Part shown: positions 55,130 to 64,000 of the stretch, one piece after another
Layout: the number at the start of each line of letters is the position of its first letter
Numbering within the stretch: position 1 is the stretch's first letter
NCBI GenBank assembly: GCA_035610365.1
Contig: CM069433.1
Location: 166,486,882-166,550,881 of the forward strand
Length of the DNA stretch: 64,000 nucleotides
Source of the DNA: Aquatica leii
Taxonomy: Eukaryota; Arthropoda; Insecta; Coleoptera; Lampyridae
Direction: 5' to 3'
Notes under the pieces: generated by a model
The model's input: only the letters and a program-made list of their open reading frames with translations
Database searches by the model: none
Told to the model about the DNA's origin: nothing
Position numbers and translations under genes: made by a program

Positions 55130-57328
55130 TTAACAGATCAAAGAAATTCTGACATATCGATTGTTTTGTATTGATCGTAGGTACATGCATGCACCATACG
55201 CAACAGATGATGCATCGCAATATCCTATTAATTCGACTTTATTACTATTTACTGGCAAAATTTGTCTAGGAATCTGAATGACCGGCATACTTATTAAACT
55301 AGATGCATACTTTTGCCATTCCTTACCAAGATTTGTTGGTATATTGTCATCCCAAGATATTTTTGATGCCCATAATTTCTGCATTATTAATTTGGCTGAC
55401 ACTATTAACGGCCCTACTATACCTAACGGGTCGTATATTCTTGAAATGAATGCCAAAACGCTTCTTTTTGTATAGCTACTGTCTAATTCTTGAATTGGAC
55501 AAGAAATTTTAAAAATATCTGCTTTGATTTCAAGTGATAAACCTAAAGTTTTTACAATCTGATTATCATTGGTTACTTCTACCTCTCCTAACTGAAGCTT
55601 ATCCTTTGGGATATTTAACAATAATTCAGAACGATTTGCGCACCATTTGTGTAATTCAAATTGTGCGTTTTTTAGAAGATGTATTAATTGCGACTGAATG
55701 AGCATTGCTTCTTTTAACGTATTAGCTCCGCACAAAAAATCGTCCACGTAACAATTTTCTTTTATAGCTTTTGCTGATAAAGGAAATTTAACCGACTGTT
55801 CTTCAGCAAGTTGAAACAAACAACGTGTAGCTAAATGTGGACTCGCTTTTAGTCCATAAGCTACTGTTTGCAATTGAAGGCATTGAATTTGATGTTGTTT
55901 AGTGGGTCTCCATAATATGTTTAATAAAGATTTATGATCAGGATGAATTTGTATTTGGCGATACATTTGCTTAATATCCGCCATGAACACTACTTCATAA
56001 CTTCTAAATCTAATTAATACATCAAATAATTCAGATTGCATGATTTTTCCATTATGCATTGCATCGTTTAATGATATTTTATTTTGTGTTCTCATAGAAC
56101 CGTCAAAAACTACCCGTAACTTTGTTGTTTTACTTTGATCGCGAATAACTGGATGATGTGCCATAAAATATACCACATCTTTTTTAGAATAGTCGTTAAT
56201 GTTTACAAGTTTTGCATGACCTAAACGCAAGTATTCGTTTATAAATACTGTATAATCATGATGAAGTAACGGGTTACTACTGAATCTTTTTTCTAAATTT
56301 AAGAATCTCTTTTTTGCGATTAAATAAGAATCTCCTAGCTGTAATTGATCTTTCTCTTTCTTTAATGGTAATTTTACTTGAAACCTTCCATTGATTTTAG
56401 AAAAAGAGTTTTTAAAAATCTCTTCACTTCGAATATGTTCTGATGTTGAATCATTTATTGGCAAAGTTTCTGTATCCCAAAATTTTTCTAGTAATGCATT
56501 TAAATTATTATAAGACTCTAGATCATTATTATCACTTGACTTCGTAACATGAAGAGAAAGAATTTGTTTCTTTGATTTATTGGCAATGTAATTGTTTATA
56601 ATTGACCCACTTATTACGTAACCTAGCCAAGTATTTTGTAATATAGGTTGATTTGGACCTAACTTTAACGTATCTTCACGAAGTATATCGAAAAAGATGT
56701 CTGCTCCTAATAACATTGAAATCTCTGATGCCTTATTAAACGTTGCATCTGCTAGTCTGACATTACTAGGAATCTGAATTGAGCTTAGTTTAAAAGAGTA
56801 CTGAGGTAATTTTATAGTAATCGTAGGTATAACAAAAAATTCCTTTTGAATAGAATAATCGTGTATACACGAACTTAATTCCAAAATTACGCTACTGTTA
56901 GATTGCGTTGTAGCTTGTGAAATTCCACATAATTCCAAATCATTACAATGAGGTTCTATTTTTAATTTATTTGCTAACTCTGTAGTAATTAAGGATGCTT
57001 GTGACCCCGAATCTAACAAACACTTAATTTGTAGCAATCTATTATCGCTTGTTTTTACATTTACCTGAGCAGTCGGTAATAATATTTGATTTGCACAAAC
57101 TGTACTTAAAACAGTTGCTGATTGTTTAGAAGATGAAGGCTCCGGGTCTTCATCAACGTGCAACAAACCGTTATGTGTTTGTCCACATAAAATGCACAAT
57201 TTGTAAGAACATTCACCCTTATGTTCATTGAGGCATACTTTACACAAATTATGTAGTTGAACGTAATCTATTCTTTGTTGCACTGCGGCATTTTTAAATA
57301 CATGAATATATTTTGTGATTGCCGCCAC
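55130..57328 (-). CDS. BEL/Pao protease-RT-RNase H (element 2)
   Basis: Open for 732 codons. First the second Cys/His knuckle of Gag (CKVCLNEHKGECSYKLC, CGQTHNGLLH), then the aspartic protease with CLLDSGSQASLIT (near 57000, intact DSG), the DUF1758 continuation with MLLGADIFFDILRED, RT with VVFMADIKQMYRQIQIHPDH (about 55950-55990) and NCYVDDFLCGANT (near 55740), and the beginning of RNase H (GYCDASSVAYGACMYL). Both RT catalytic boxes are intact. The apparent start is not a true start; the N-terminal Gag lies at higher coordinates behind several breaks. Confidence 0.92.
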   Translation of the reverse strand: MAAITKYIHVFKNAAVQQRIDYVQLHNLCKVCLNEHKGECSYKLCILCGQTHNGLLHVDEDPEPSSSKQSATVLSTVCANQILLPTAQVNVKTSDNRLLQIKCLLDSGSQASLITTELANKLKIEPHCNDLELCGISQATTQSNSSVILELSSCIHDYSIQKEFFVIPTITIKLPQYSFKLSSIQIPSNVRLADATFNKASEISMLLGADIFFDILREDTLKLGPNQPILQNTWLGYVISGSIINNYIANKSKKQILSLHVTKSSDNNDLESYNNLNALLEKFWDTETLPINDSTSEHIRSEEIFKNSFSKINGRFQVKLPLKKEKDQLQLGDSYLIAKKRFLNLEKRFSSNPLLHHDYTVFINEYLRLGHAKLVNINDYSKKDVVYFMAHHPVIRDQSKTTKLRVVFDGSMRTQNKISLNDAMHNGKIMQSELFDVLIRFRSYEVVFMADIKQMYRQIQIHPDHKSLLNILWRPTKQHQIQCLQLQTVAYGLKASPHLATRCLFQLAEEQSVKFPLSAKAIKENCYVDDFLCGANTLKEAMLIQSQLIHLLKNAQFELHKWCANRSELLLNIPKDKLQLGEVEVTNDNQIVKTLGLSLEIKADIFKISCPIQELDSSYTKRSVLAFISRIYDPLGIVGPLIVSAKLIMQKLWASKISWDDNIPTNLGKEWQKYASSLISMPVIQIPRQILPVNSNKVELIGYCDASSVAYGACMYLRSIQNNRYVRISLIC

Positions 57329-57917
57329 TACAATACTTGCATACGGGAGCGTCTGATAAATTTTGCTTGCCCGTTTTTTTATTAAATTTTGACGTATTGT
57401 TTTTATTTAAATTTGTTAGTATATTTACAGAAGCATTATGTTTAGTTTTTAGGTTACTATTATCAATAGACGCTTATAAGCTGCTTGCGCGTTTTTCTAA
57501 ATATAAAAAAAATTCATTTAAATTAGCAGGGGTATTTTGATCTTTGTCTAACTGGTACGTTCTATTCGTAAGTGTATCAAGTTTTTTAGACAAAATAAAA
57601 ACTAAGATCGAGTTTTATCCGTCAACGGGTTCGTTTAAATTTTTAAGGCACCCTACATGTTGTCTAATTTTTGCTACAAAAGCTCTTAATTGTTTCGACG
57701 ATCCCGACACATTTGGTATTTCAATAAAGTGTTTTAAGTGAGCATTTATGATTATATTTTTATTATTGAACCTGTTATTTGTTATGTCAACTGCAATAGT
57801 GTACGAGGAATCTATTACTGGAAGGCTGGAAATTAATTCTAAAGCTTCCCCTTTAAGATACTTTTTTAAGTAACAAAATTTTTGAATATTAGTTAAAGCA
57901 CAGTCATTGTGTATCAA
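57329..57917 (-). pseudogene. BEL/Pao Gag, middle part, broken
   Basis: The frame 57917-57615 reads ALTNIQKFCYLKKYLKGEAL and FIEIPNVSGSSKQLRAFVAK, the DUF1759-type Gag. TAA at 57615-57617, and again at about 57479-57481, interrupt it. Between and after them the same frame still encodes Gag-like sequence up to a CxxCxxxxHxxxxC knuckle (CKYCSGGNHKIYSC, near 57303-57344). A frame change next to the knuckle leads to the protease frame. Confidence 0.8.
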
Positions 57918-57919
57918 GG

Positions 57920-58348
57920 CTAGAAATAATTCGAAAAAACTATTAAACAGCGTGACATCACTACCATCAAAGAAGGGATGTCCAGTGCAGGTAATCGAAC
58001 TTTATTTTCCCGGACCGTATTTGATTCTTCCGAAATTGTATGCTTACTTGTTGAGTTATTATGTATTTTTAATTGTGACATTTGTCTTTCAATTTTGACC
58101 AATATTGACTGATAAATTTCAAAAACATCATCGGCGTCGAATTGTGATTCGTCAATACATAATACTTCATCATTTTGTTCACTATAAGTATCGTACAATT
58201 TAATTAAAGTGCTTTTTCTCACGTTTAATTCCTCAAAATCAACTACACTATTGTCGGATTCATACAAGTTATTTAAAAATGATTGAATTTTTAAAATACC
58301 GCTTTTTGCGGTGTTGCGCTTTTGAATAAACTTTTTTAATTGTGCCAT
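57920..58348 (-). CDS. BEL/Pao Gag, N-terminal part
   Basis: Starts at ATG 58348 with MAQLKKFIQKRNTAKSGILK and has a helical region, as in BEL Gags, to LPALDIPS. There a one-base loss in a T run (near 57984) shifts the frame, so the last about 16 residues are not Gag; the proper frame continues at 57917. The start is supported by position after the leader and by similarity to the opening of element 1's Gag layout. Confidence 0.8.
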   Translation of the reverse strand: MAQLKKFIQKRNTAKSGILKIQSFLNNLYESDNSVVDFEELNVRKSTLIKLYDTYSEQNDEVLCIDESQFDADDVFEIYQSILVKIERQMSQLKIHNNSTSKHTISEESNTVRENKVRLPALDIPSLMVVMSRCLIVFSNYF

Positions 58349-58734
58349 TATGTAAAACTAATAAAATGAACTACAACTTAGCACTAACAATGGAATAAAT
58401 AAATACGCATGCAAGAAAGTATACGCCTTAACTTTTTGTAAGCTTATACAAATAACTATTTTGCAATGCTTTGTTTACTTCGACAACGACAGGTACTCAC
58501 AGGTAGACGCACATCTCCAAACTTGTTGTTGGACTGAGATAGATATCTTCTCGGAACTGCGTATTGTCTAATCTTCTACCTGGGTCGATCCTTTACACAA
58601 AGGCTTCAAAATTTTTGTGTACACTTGAAACTTTTATTTTTCGTTTTCACACAAACACAATTTATATTTTGATACTACTTTAATTAGTATCTTATTGATA
58701 TTCACAGGTCACTACATTTATTAGACCACTAAAT

Positions 58735-58755
58735 CCGGCTCGAAGGACCAATTTT
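58735..58755 (-). other. Primer binding site of BEL element 2
   Basis: On minus, shortly after the 5' LTR: TGGTCCTTCGAGCCGGAT. It matches the corresponding site of BEL element 1 (TGGTCCTATCGAGCC). Confidence 0.7.
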
Positions 58756-58757
58756 AA

Positions 58758-59043
58758 TGTGCAGTACTGATTGATCGCACATTAAAGAAGTAGTAAACTA
58801 TTTCCTTATTAATTACTCGAATAGTTCACATTAATTAACTAAGTCACTCGTAACACTTAACTACTTTATTTACATAATTATGTACACTATAATATTACAG
58901 GTATTGCATTACTATTTAAAACTTTAATAATGGTACATCTGTGTAGTACTTAATGCTATTGTAGTTGTGACTCGACTGCCCTAGCAAGAAGGGTCATTCT
59001 TAAACTTAAAACCTAACGGGAGTATGTTGACAAGTTGTTAACA
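58758..59043 (-). repeat. 5' LTR of BEL element 2
   Basis: Identical base for base to 52766-53051. Confidence 0.95.
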
Positions 59044-59048
59044 CATAT
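59044..59048. repeat. Target-site duplication of BEL element 2, right
   Basis: CATAT, as at 52761-52765. Confidence 0.9.
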
Positions 59049-59150
59049 AACCAAACTAAAATTAGATGAAATCAACGCCACTAGCAGTATCAAACACTAT
59101 ATTCGTTTTATAAATGGAATCCCTACTATTACAAAGCCAAAAAACTAAAT
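59049..59150 (+). pseudogene. LINE ORF1 C terminus after BEL element 2
   Basis: Reads ITKLKLDEINATSSIKHYI and RFINGIPTITKPKN, ending at TAA near 59148-59150. This continues the ORF1 fragment at 52601-52765 with a one-base frame offset. Confidence 0.6.
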
Positions 59151-59159
59151 AACTTTTCT

Positions 59160-59745
59160 TTTGCTCATGTGAATGCACGCTCTCTCCAGAAAGATTTCAG
59201 TATTTTTTCCGATATGTTATTACAGTATCCGTTCGACATCATTAGAGTCACAGAAACATGGCTTAACCAAAGATGTTCTGATGAAAGCGTCTCTCCTCTG
59301 TGGATGACTATGTATATACGTTTGGCCCTACTTCAAATATTCTGTATTATACCAGAATAACAGTTACGGCAGTGGTGTTGAACAATTATGGATTAAATTG
59401 GTGTTTAACAGTGTTAGTGTTGGGGTAGGTCTGTGCTACAAACAACCTAGTTCCAGCAGTCAGCAATTATTTAATAATTTCGATGAAATATTAGAAATGA
59501 GGTGTGTCACTGTGGACTACATCGTTGTCATGGGTGATTTCAACATAGACTATATGGTAAAAAATTCTGATTTAAAAAATTTAGTATCTATATTAGATCG
59601 TTACAATTTGTCTCAAATTGTCAACACGCCGACTAGAATAATCAAAAATACTGCAACATTAATCGATTACCTTTGTATCAGCAAGACCCTCACTCCTAAG
59701 CTTATAAGTTGCGATACAGTTGATATTACTCACAAAACTAAATGA
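59160..59745 (+). pseudogene. LINE ORF2 endonuclease fragment (CR1/Jockey-like)
   Basis: Apurinic-type endonuclease of a non-LTR retrotransposon. HVNARSLQKDFSIFSDML and FDIIRVTETWLNQ (59163-59274), then a frame-broken stretch, then from 59398 VGLCYKQPSSSSQQLFNNF, VVMGDFNIDYM and QIVNTPTRIIKNTATLIDYL. The catalytic TETWL and GDFN motifs are visible. Homology ends at about 59745; no RT follows, so the element is truncated. Confidence 0.8.
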
Positions 59746-61370
59746 ACTTATAACCGGCGTTGAAATTTGGTCGTGAATCTTTTGTAAAAGACCCCGTTCA
59801 AATTCATTCAAATAAATTCAAATTTATTTTGTTTAATTTTTAAGCGATTGAGTAGTTCCGTTAAAGCATCGAAAACGTTCACTGGTTTAATTTTATTATG
59901 TTAATTGAAGTTGATTGTCAAATTTTGTATTTAATAATTATTTCACAATTATTATTGTTTTTTTTTGTTAAAACGCATAAAGGTCCGTGGTCTTTATTAC
60001 GATTTAGTATTTTATTTCTGGTTATTGCATTGAAATAACAACTTTATCTAATTTATGGTTTCCTTTCTGAAATGAAATTTGATACATTTTCTTAGTATCT
60101 ACTTTTGTTTATTTTAAACCCATTTTCGAGCGCGATTGTTTCATTTGGTAGTTTAGCTGAGTATGCGATTTTTATGGGAATATGTGCGTAGGTGACGTGA
60201 CGCATGTAGTGACAATATTTTTCATCTTTGTTAATTTACTTTCTTTAGTGTTCCATCTTTTACAAAGATTTTACGGCGCAAGTTTGTTGAATTAAGTGGG
60301 ATTACAAGGTGTTATAAGAATTAAAATTTTTATTTAGAGGGAGAATTGTGGTTGCAATTAAGAACACCGGGTATCGAGATGTAGTCAAGTGTTCGGGGTG
60401 CCTTTACCCTACCGTTATGTAATACCGCGGAAGTTAAATAAATGGAACTGTGAAAATTAAGTGGCGTGGTGGAAATGTTGGTTTTCCAAATTCGTAATTT
60501 TACGGTTTAATGTACTTCATGGTTTCCAAAGTTACGCTAACGTTTCGAGTTGGATTTGCTATCGAAGTGTTGTGTTAATCCAGTCTTCGTTTTTGTGCGG
60601 ATTTCAATTTGGTATTAAAAGAAATCTTCCGCCGTCATTCCATTGTTTGGGGGTCCCACCGAATCTCGATCGACTGTAGAACACCTAGACCGTCCCGAGG
60701 ACGCTTAATCGCCTAAAATCCAAAGTTTCTGGAACTGCTGTGCCCAGCAGTCTGGTACAAACAATTGAGTTAAGGTATTTACCAAATTTGATATTATCGT
60801 GAGGTGAACCGCGATTTAAATGTTTTAAAAGCTTTGAATTTGAGGCGATGTATTTACGGATAATTTTAATATTTTAAGAAACACTTGAAGGTGTTAGTTT
60901 GCGTGAATTTCGCTTTATTTAATTAATTTTTTTTTTAATTAAGTCATGTTTGTTTATGAAAGATAATGTAACGCAATGTAAAATGTAATTTTACAAACGC
61001 TGTGTTTGAAAACATAAAGTTTCGGACGTTTATATATTTTTTTTTGTTTTTTTTGTATTTGAGTTTTAGTTTAGTTATGCGGACAAAGCCTTAAATTTTT
61101 TTTTATTTTCTTTGAATTATATTGTGTGAAAACTTTAACGCTTCATTTATTTTTTTTTTAATTTTAATTTTATTTTATTTAGATAAATATTCAGTTTGTT
61201 TGATTTCTATTTTTATTTTAATAAATGTTAAATTGTTAAAATGTAAGGAAGCTTTTATTCATTCGGCCGCCGCGAACGTAAATTTTTAAGAGAACATTTC
61301 AGAGTCGAGCAAGTTACAACTCAAGGTAAGTTCCAGGGGTTGTAACCAACCAGATGAGCTACTGGGTTAT
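59746..61370. other. T-rich unassigned segment, possible LTR/leader
   Basis: The plus strand is markedly T-rich and A-poor in parts (60950-61200), with a GC-richer island at 60360-60760 (GTCCCGAGGACGC and nearby). AATAAATG at 61221-61228 followed by TTCGGCCGCCGCG and GGTTGTAACC looks like an LTR 3' end and leader. The frames at 60461-60679 and 61354-61593 have no recognisable domain. Confidence 0.3.
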
Positions 61371-63550
61371 CAGGGGTCCAGAAACTGTTATCATCGTGAC
61401 CTTGATTGGCGCCCTAACCGATTTTGAGTTTTTACCCTATTTTATTTCAATTTCATTTTCAATCTCGTTTCCAAGTAATCACGGATTTTTGAATATAACC
61501 CACCCCGTCTCCACTGAGCAGCGGCGTAACATCGTTTATGTTACCTTATTTCAGGCAGTGACATTGTTTCAACTTTTGCATGTAACAAACTAAATAAAGA
61601 TGCAATTAGAAAGCATGGCGGAGTCTCACAAAAAAGTCAGCAAAAATATTGTAATCTAAATTACTGTGAAATGAACACAATCTGAAGACAATTTTGAATG
61701 ACATTGCAAATCTTTACGACTGAAACAAAAGATTTACGACTTGCAAGTTTTGTTCATAAAAAGCGCATTAAATAATAGTCAGGTTACAAAGTAAATTAAA
61801 TTTTAAGTGCATCAGCACTGAACAAATACTTAAACAATTAAAAAATGAAGAGGAATTTAAATACGTCAAATAACTTCAATATTACAATGCAAAATTGTGC
61901 TAAAATTGCTCTAATAATACGAACTGAATTTCATTAGATAAAACTATGCAAAATATTGGGTCTTCTATTCGTTTCTATAAATTAATCAGAAATTTTTTTG
62001 ACACAATTAAATATGGGCTATATTGTACTATACTGTTAACTAGTTTTGACATAATACATTGATAATCAATTTTTTGCTAAGCATTTACTTTATAAATTAT
62101 TATATAATAAAACATTGATTGCATGTTTTTTAAAATGTTTTTGAATATAGGTACACTATCATTTAAGCATATATTTTTTTAAACAGAACCTATTTTAATT
62201 AATTTTTAATTTTTAGTATGTATTAGTTATTAATATAAAAGATTTCCACAATATTTTTTCTATTAAGTTAGCTAAAGCAAACGATAACTTTAATATCAAC
62301 AACAATAAATCTTTTCCAAAAATTAGATAAGTTTTTTATTGTATTTTGTCATTACTATTTGACTATTTCATTTATCTTGTATAAACAATATAATTTAAAA
62401 TATTAAAGTTGACTTACAGGTATCGCCAAGGTGTCAAAGTGTATCATGAAAAGTTTTCTAATCTAACGACGCGACGTCAGATTAAACGCATAGATTAATT
62501 GCGTAATCATTAAATCAATAGGTGATGTAAATGATACAAATCGTTGCGAGAATCTGATAACTTTAATGAACTGACTTTTAGATTAACTTAAATGTTATTG
62601 TTGCAATTAATTAATCTTTTAATAATATATTATGCGATATAAAATCGAATTTATTATATTTTTCTAATTAAGTTTATCAAAGTTGAGTATTCTTTTAGTA
62701 AGTTAATTTTATCAAAAAGATAGATGTTACCAGTAATGAAGTTAAACAAAACTATAGATTAATTGTTTTTCACTGCTACTACTTAGTTTCTGCCTAAATA
62801 AAACGTAAAATGAAGCATGTTATTTTTGTGACCATTTCATTTAGATTTAGAGTAGTTAGTATAATCCCTGTTTAAGTCATTGTTTAAATTATTTATTAAA
62901 TAACTTTATTTGTAGATGTTACAAATAACCTACATAAAAACTCAGCGATTAAAATGTTTAGAAATGATTTAATTCAAAATAAACACTTATTAATATCTGT
63001 ACTTTTTTTTCAACAGAGTGCTATAAAAATATTGTGGATGTGAGACGCTTTGAGGTACTAAACCAATTTAAATGTTATGTTGGTGCGAGTGCCAATATTT
63101 ATTAATCTAAAAAAAAACTTTATGAGTGGACGTTTTTACTGAGTAGATAATCTAACAAAAATTTAGAGATGCTAAAAGATGTTGACAACTGGTACAATTA
63201 TAGTGACAATAGTAACAGATATCATTTTGCAATAAACTTTAAATGTGCAAAGTGATCTGAGAAAATTCAGATTAAAAATTTTTTAAACAAATTCAAATAA
63301 ATAAGAACCTAAATACAGAGTAGTTACTCAAAACGACCCAAGGTTTGAAAACGTTTGAAATTTATTATCTATATATTATTATTATTATTTTATAGTTCTA
63401 TTGCGCCTAAATGTAAGCAACCTGTATTTCTTCTAAAACACCTAAGAAATCTTTCGTTCTTAACCTTCTTAATCTTTTGGGTTCATTTGATATAAGACTT
63501 TTACGTAAAACTGTTATCGACTCATTACAGTAAAAGTAATAGAAAAATTT
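61371..63550. other. AT-rich DNA, nothing recognised
   Basis: No supported gene, RNA or repeat. Confidence 0.4.
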
Positions 63551-63552
63551 AC

Positions 63553-64000
63553 TGTTACGAATTTTATTAAAACTAATTTATTTGAACTAAAAATATGTAC
63601 ACGTTTAAACTAACCGAACTAATTAAATCTAAAGATATTTAATAAAAACACTTACACTATAATTTATGTATAACACTATTATTTACACGAAGATAAGTCC
63701 GCGGATAACTTCTATTTATCTAAACACTTACACTTGTTTGTTTACACTAAAGTCACGTACAAGGTTATACTCACACGCGTTAATTACTTATGTATTTAAA
63801 CTTGAATAATCTTAACACTGCCGCCTTCGAATTACTGGAAATAACTGACCTACGATTTTTTTGTACCATATTTATACGTTGCTGCAAACATTCGAGAAGC
63901 CTCTACATTCTTTCGTAGTCGTTGTAGACGTGGATAAAAAGTACGGGAACGTTCTCGGAATTTACAAAAACTTCGAGAATATTTCAGTACTGAAGATTTT
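63553..64000 (-). repeat. Gypsy-type LTR, running off the window
   Basis: On minus it ends AAAATTCGTAACA at 63553, has a GTTTAGATAAATAGAAG block and a TATA box (GTATAAATATGG near 63870). The R/U5 half is similar to the LTR at 4042-4476. No primer site follows on the minus side (GTAAATTTTTC), so it is a 3' or solo LTR. Its start is beyond 64000. Confidence 0.55.

Larger units (their letters stand above)
52766..59043 (-). mobile_element. BEL/Pao LTR retrotransposon 2, full length, identical LTRs
   Basis: 6278 bp, minus orientation. LTRs 52766-53051 (3') and 58758-59043 (5') are identical over 286 bp, with CATAT duplicated. Gag, protease, RT, RNase H and integrase are all recognisable, but at least three frameshifts and three stops break the polyprotein. 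It interrupts a CR1/Jockey-like LINE. Confidence 0.95.

Noticed and set aside
1-64000. CRISPR array, operon or phage-type system
   Set aside because: No regularly spaced repeats; introns and the element types show this is eukaryotic nuclear DNA.

Overview
The window looks like AT-rich nuclear DNA of an insect, most likely a beetle. This rests on an intact CYP3-clan (CYP6-like) cytochrome P450 split by five tiny introns, and on the transposon community: BEL/Pao, Ty3/gypsy and Ty1/copia LTR elements, Penelope-like elements with GIY-YIG nuclease, pogo, Tc1-like, hAT and Ginger-like DNA transposons, and a CR1/Jockey-like LINE. The species is an inference. I see no tRNA or rRNA gene and no bacterial-type operon.

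Layout. 664-2449 (minus): the P450, the only gene that looks functional. 3831-7767: a Ginger-like transposon (TSD TATA) that contains the 5' half of a gypsy element; a paralogous empty site is at 11905-11932. 7876-8383: a mariner-type MITE. About 8690-11350 (minus): a broken Ty1/copia element carrying a 235-bp hAT MITE (9267-9501) and repeat R1. 13.9-17 kb: Penelope-like terminal motifs and two degenerate Tc1-superfamily transposases. 22.4-26.2 kb: a second copy of repeat R, split by a pogo-like transposon (22555-26088). 28.3-39.2 kb: two Penelope-like elements head to tail on the minus strand. The upstream one was split by a BEL/Pao element (29794-36990) and by a solo LTR (37574-38568), each with clean target duplications. 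39.7-45.1 kb: remnants of three repetitive protein families. 47.4-51.4 kb: a direct repeat and a hAT transposase remnant. 52.6-59.7 kb: a LINE interrupted by a second BEL/Pao element (52766-59043, minus) with identical 286-bp LTRs. 63553-64000: the end of a gypsy LTR related to the one at 4042-4476.

How it fits together. Apart from the P450, this is a record of insertions within insertions. Four insertions can be ordered from target-site duplications plus continuity of the interrupted sequence: BEL into Penelope, solo LTR into the same Penelope, BEL into LINE, pogo into repeat R. Both BEL elements have LTRs that look new (0 and 1 difference) but internal regions with several disabling lesions. 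No wholly new system is proven. The most unusual items are the Ginger/gypsy composite with its empty site, the young-LTR but broken BEL copies, and the scattered hammerhead-like Penelope motifs.
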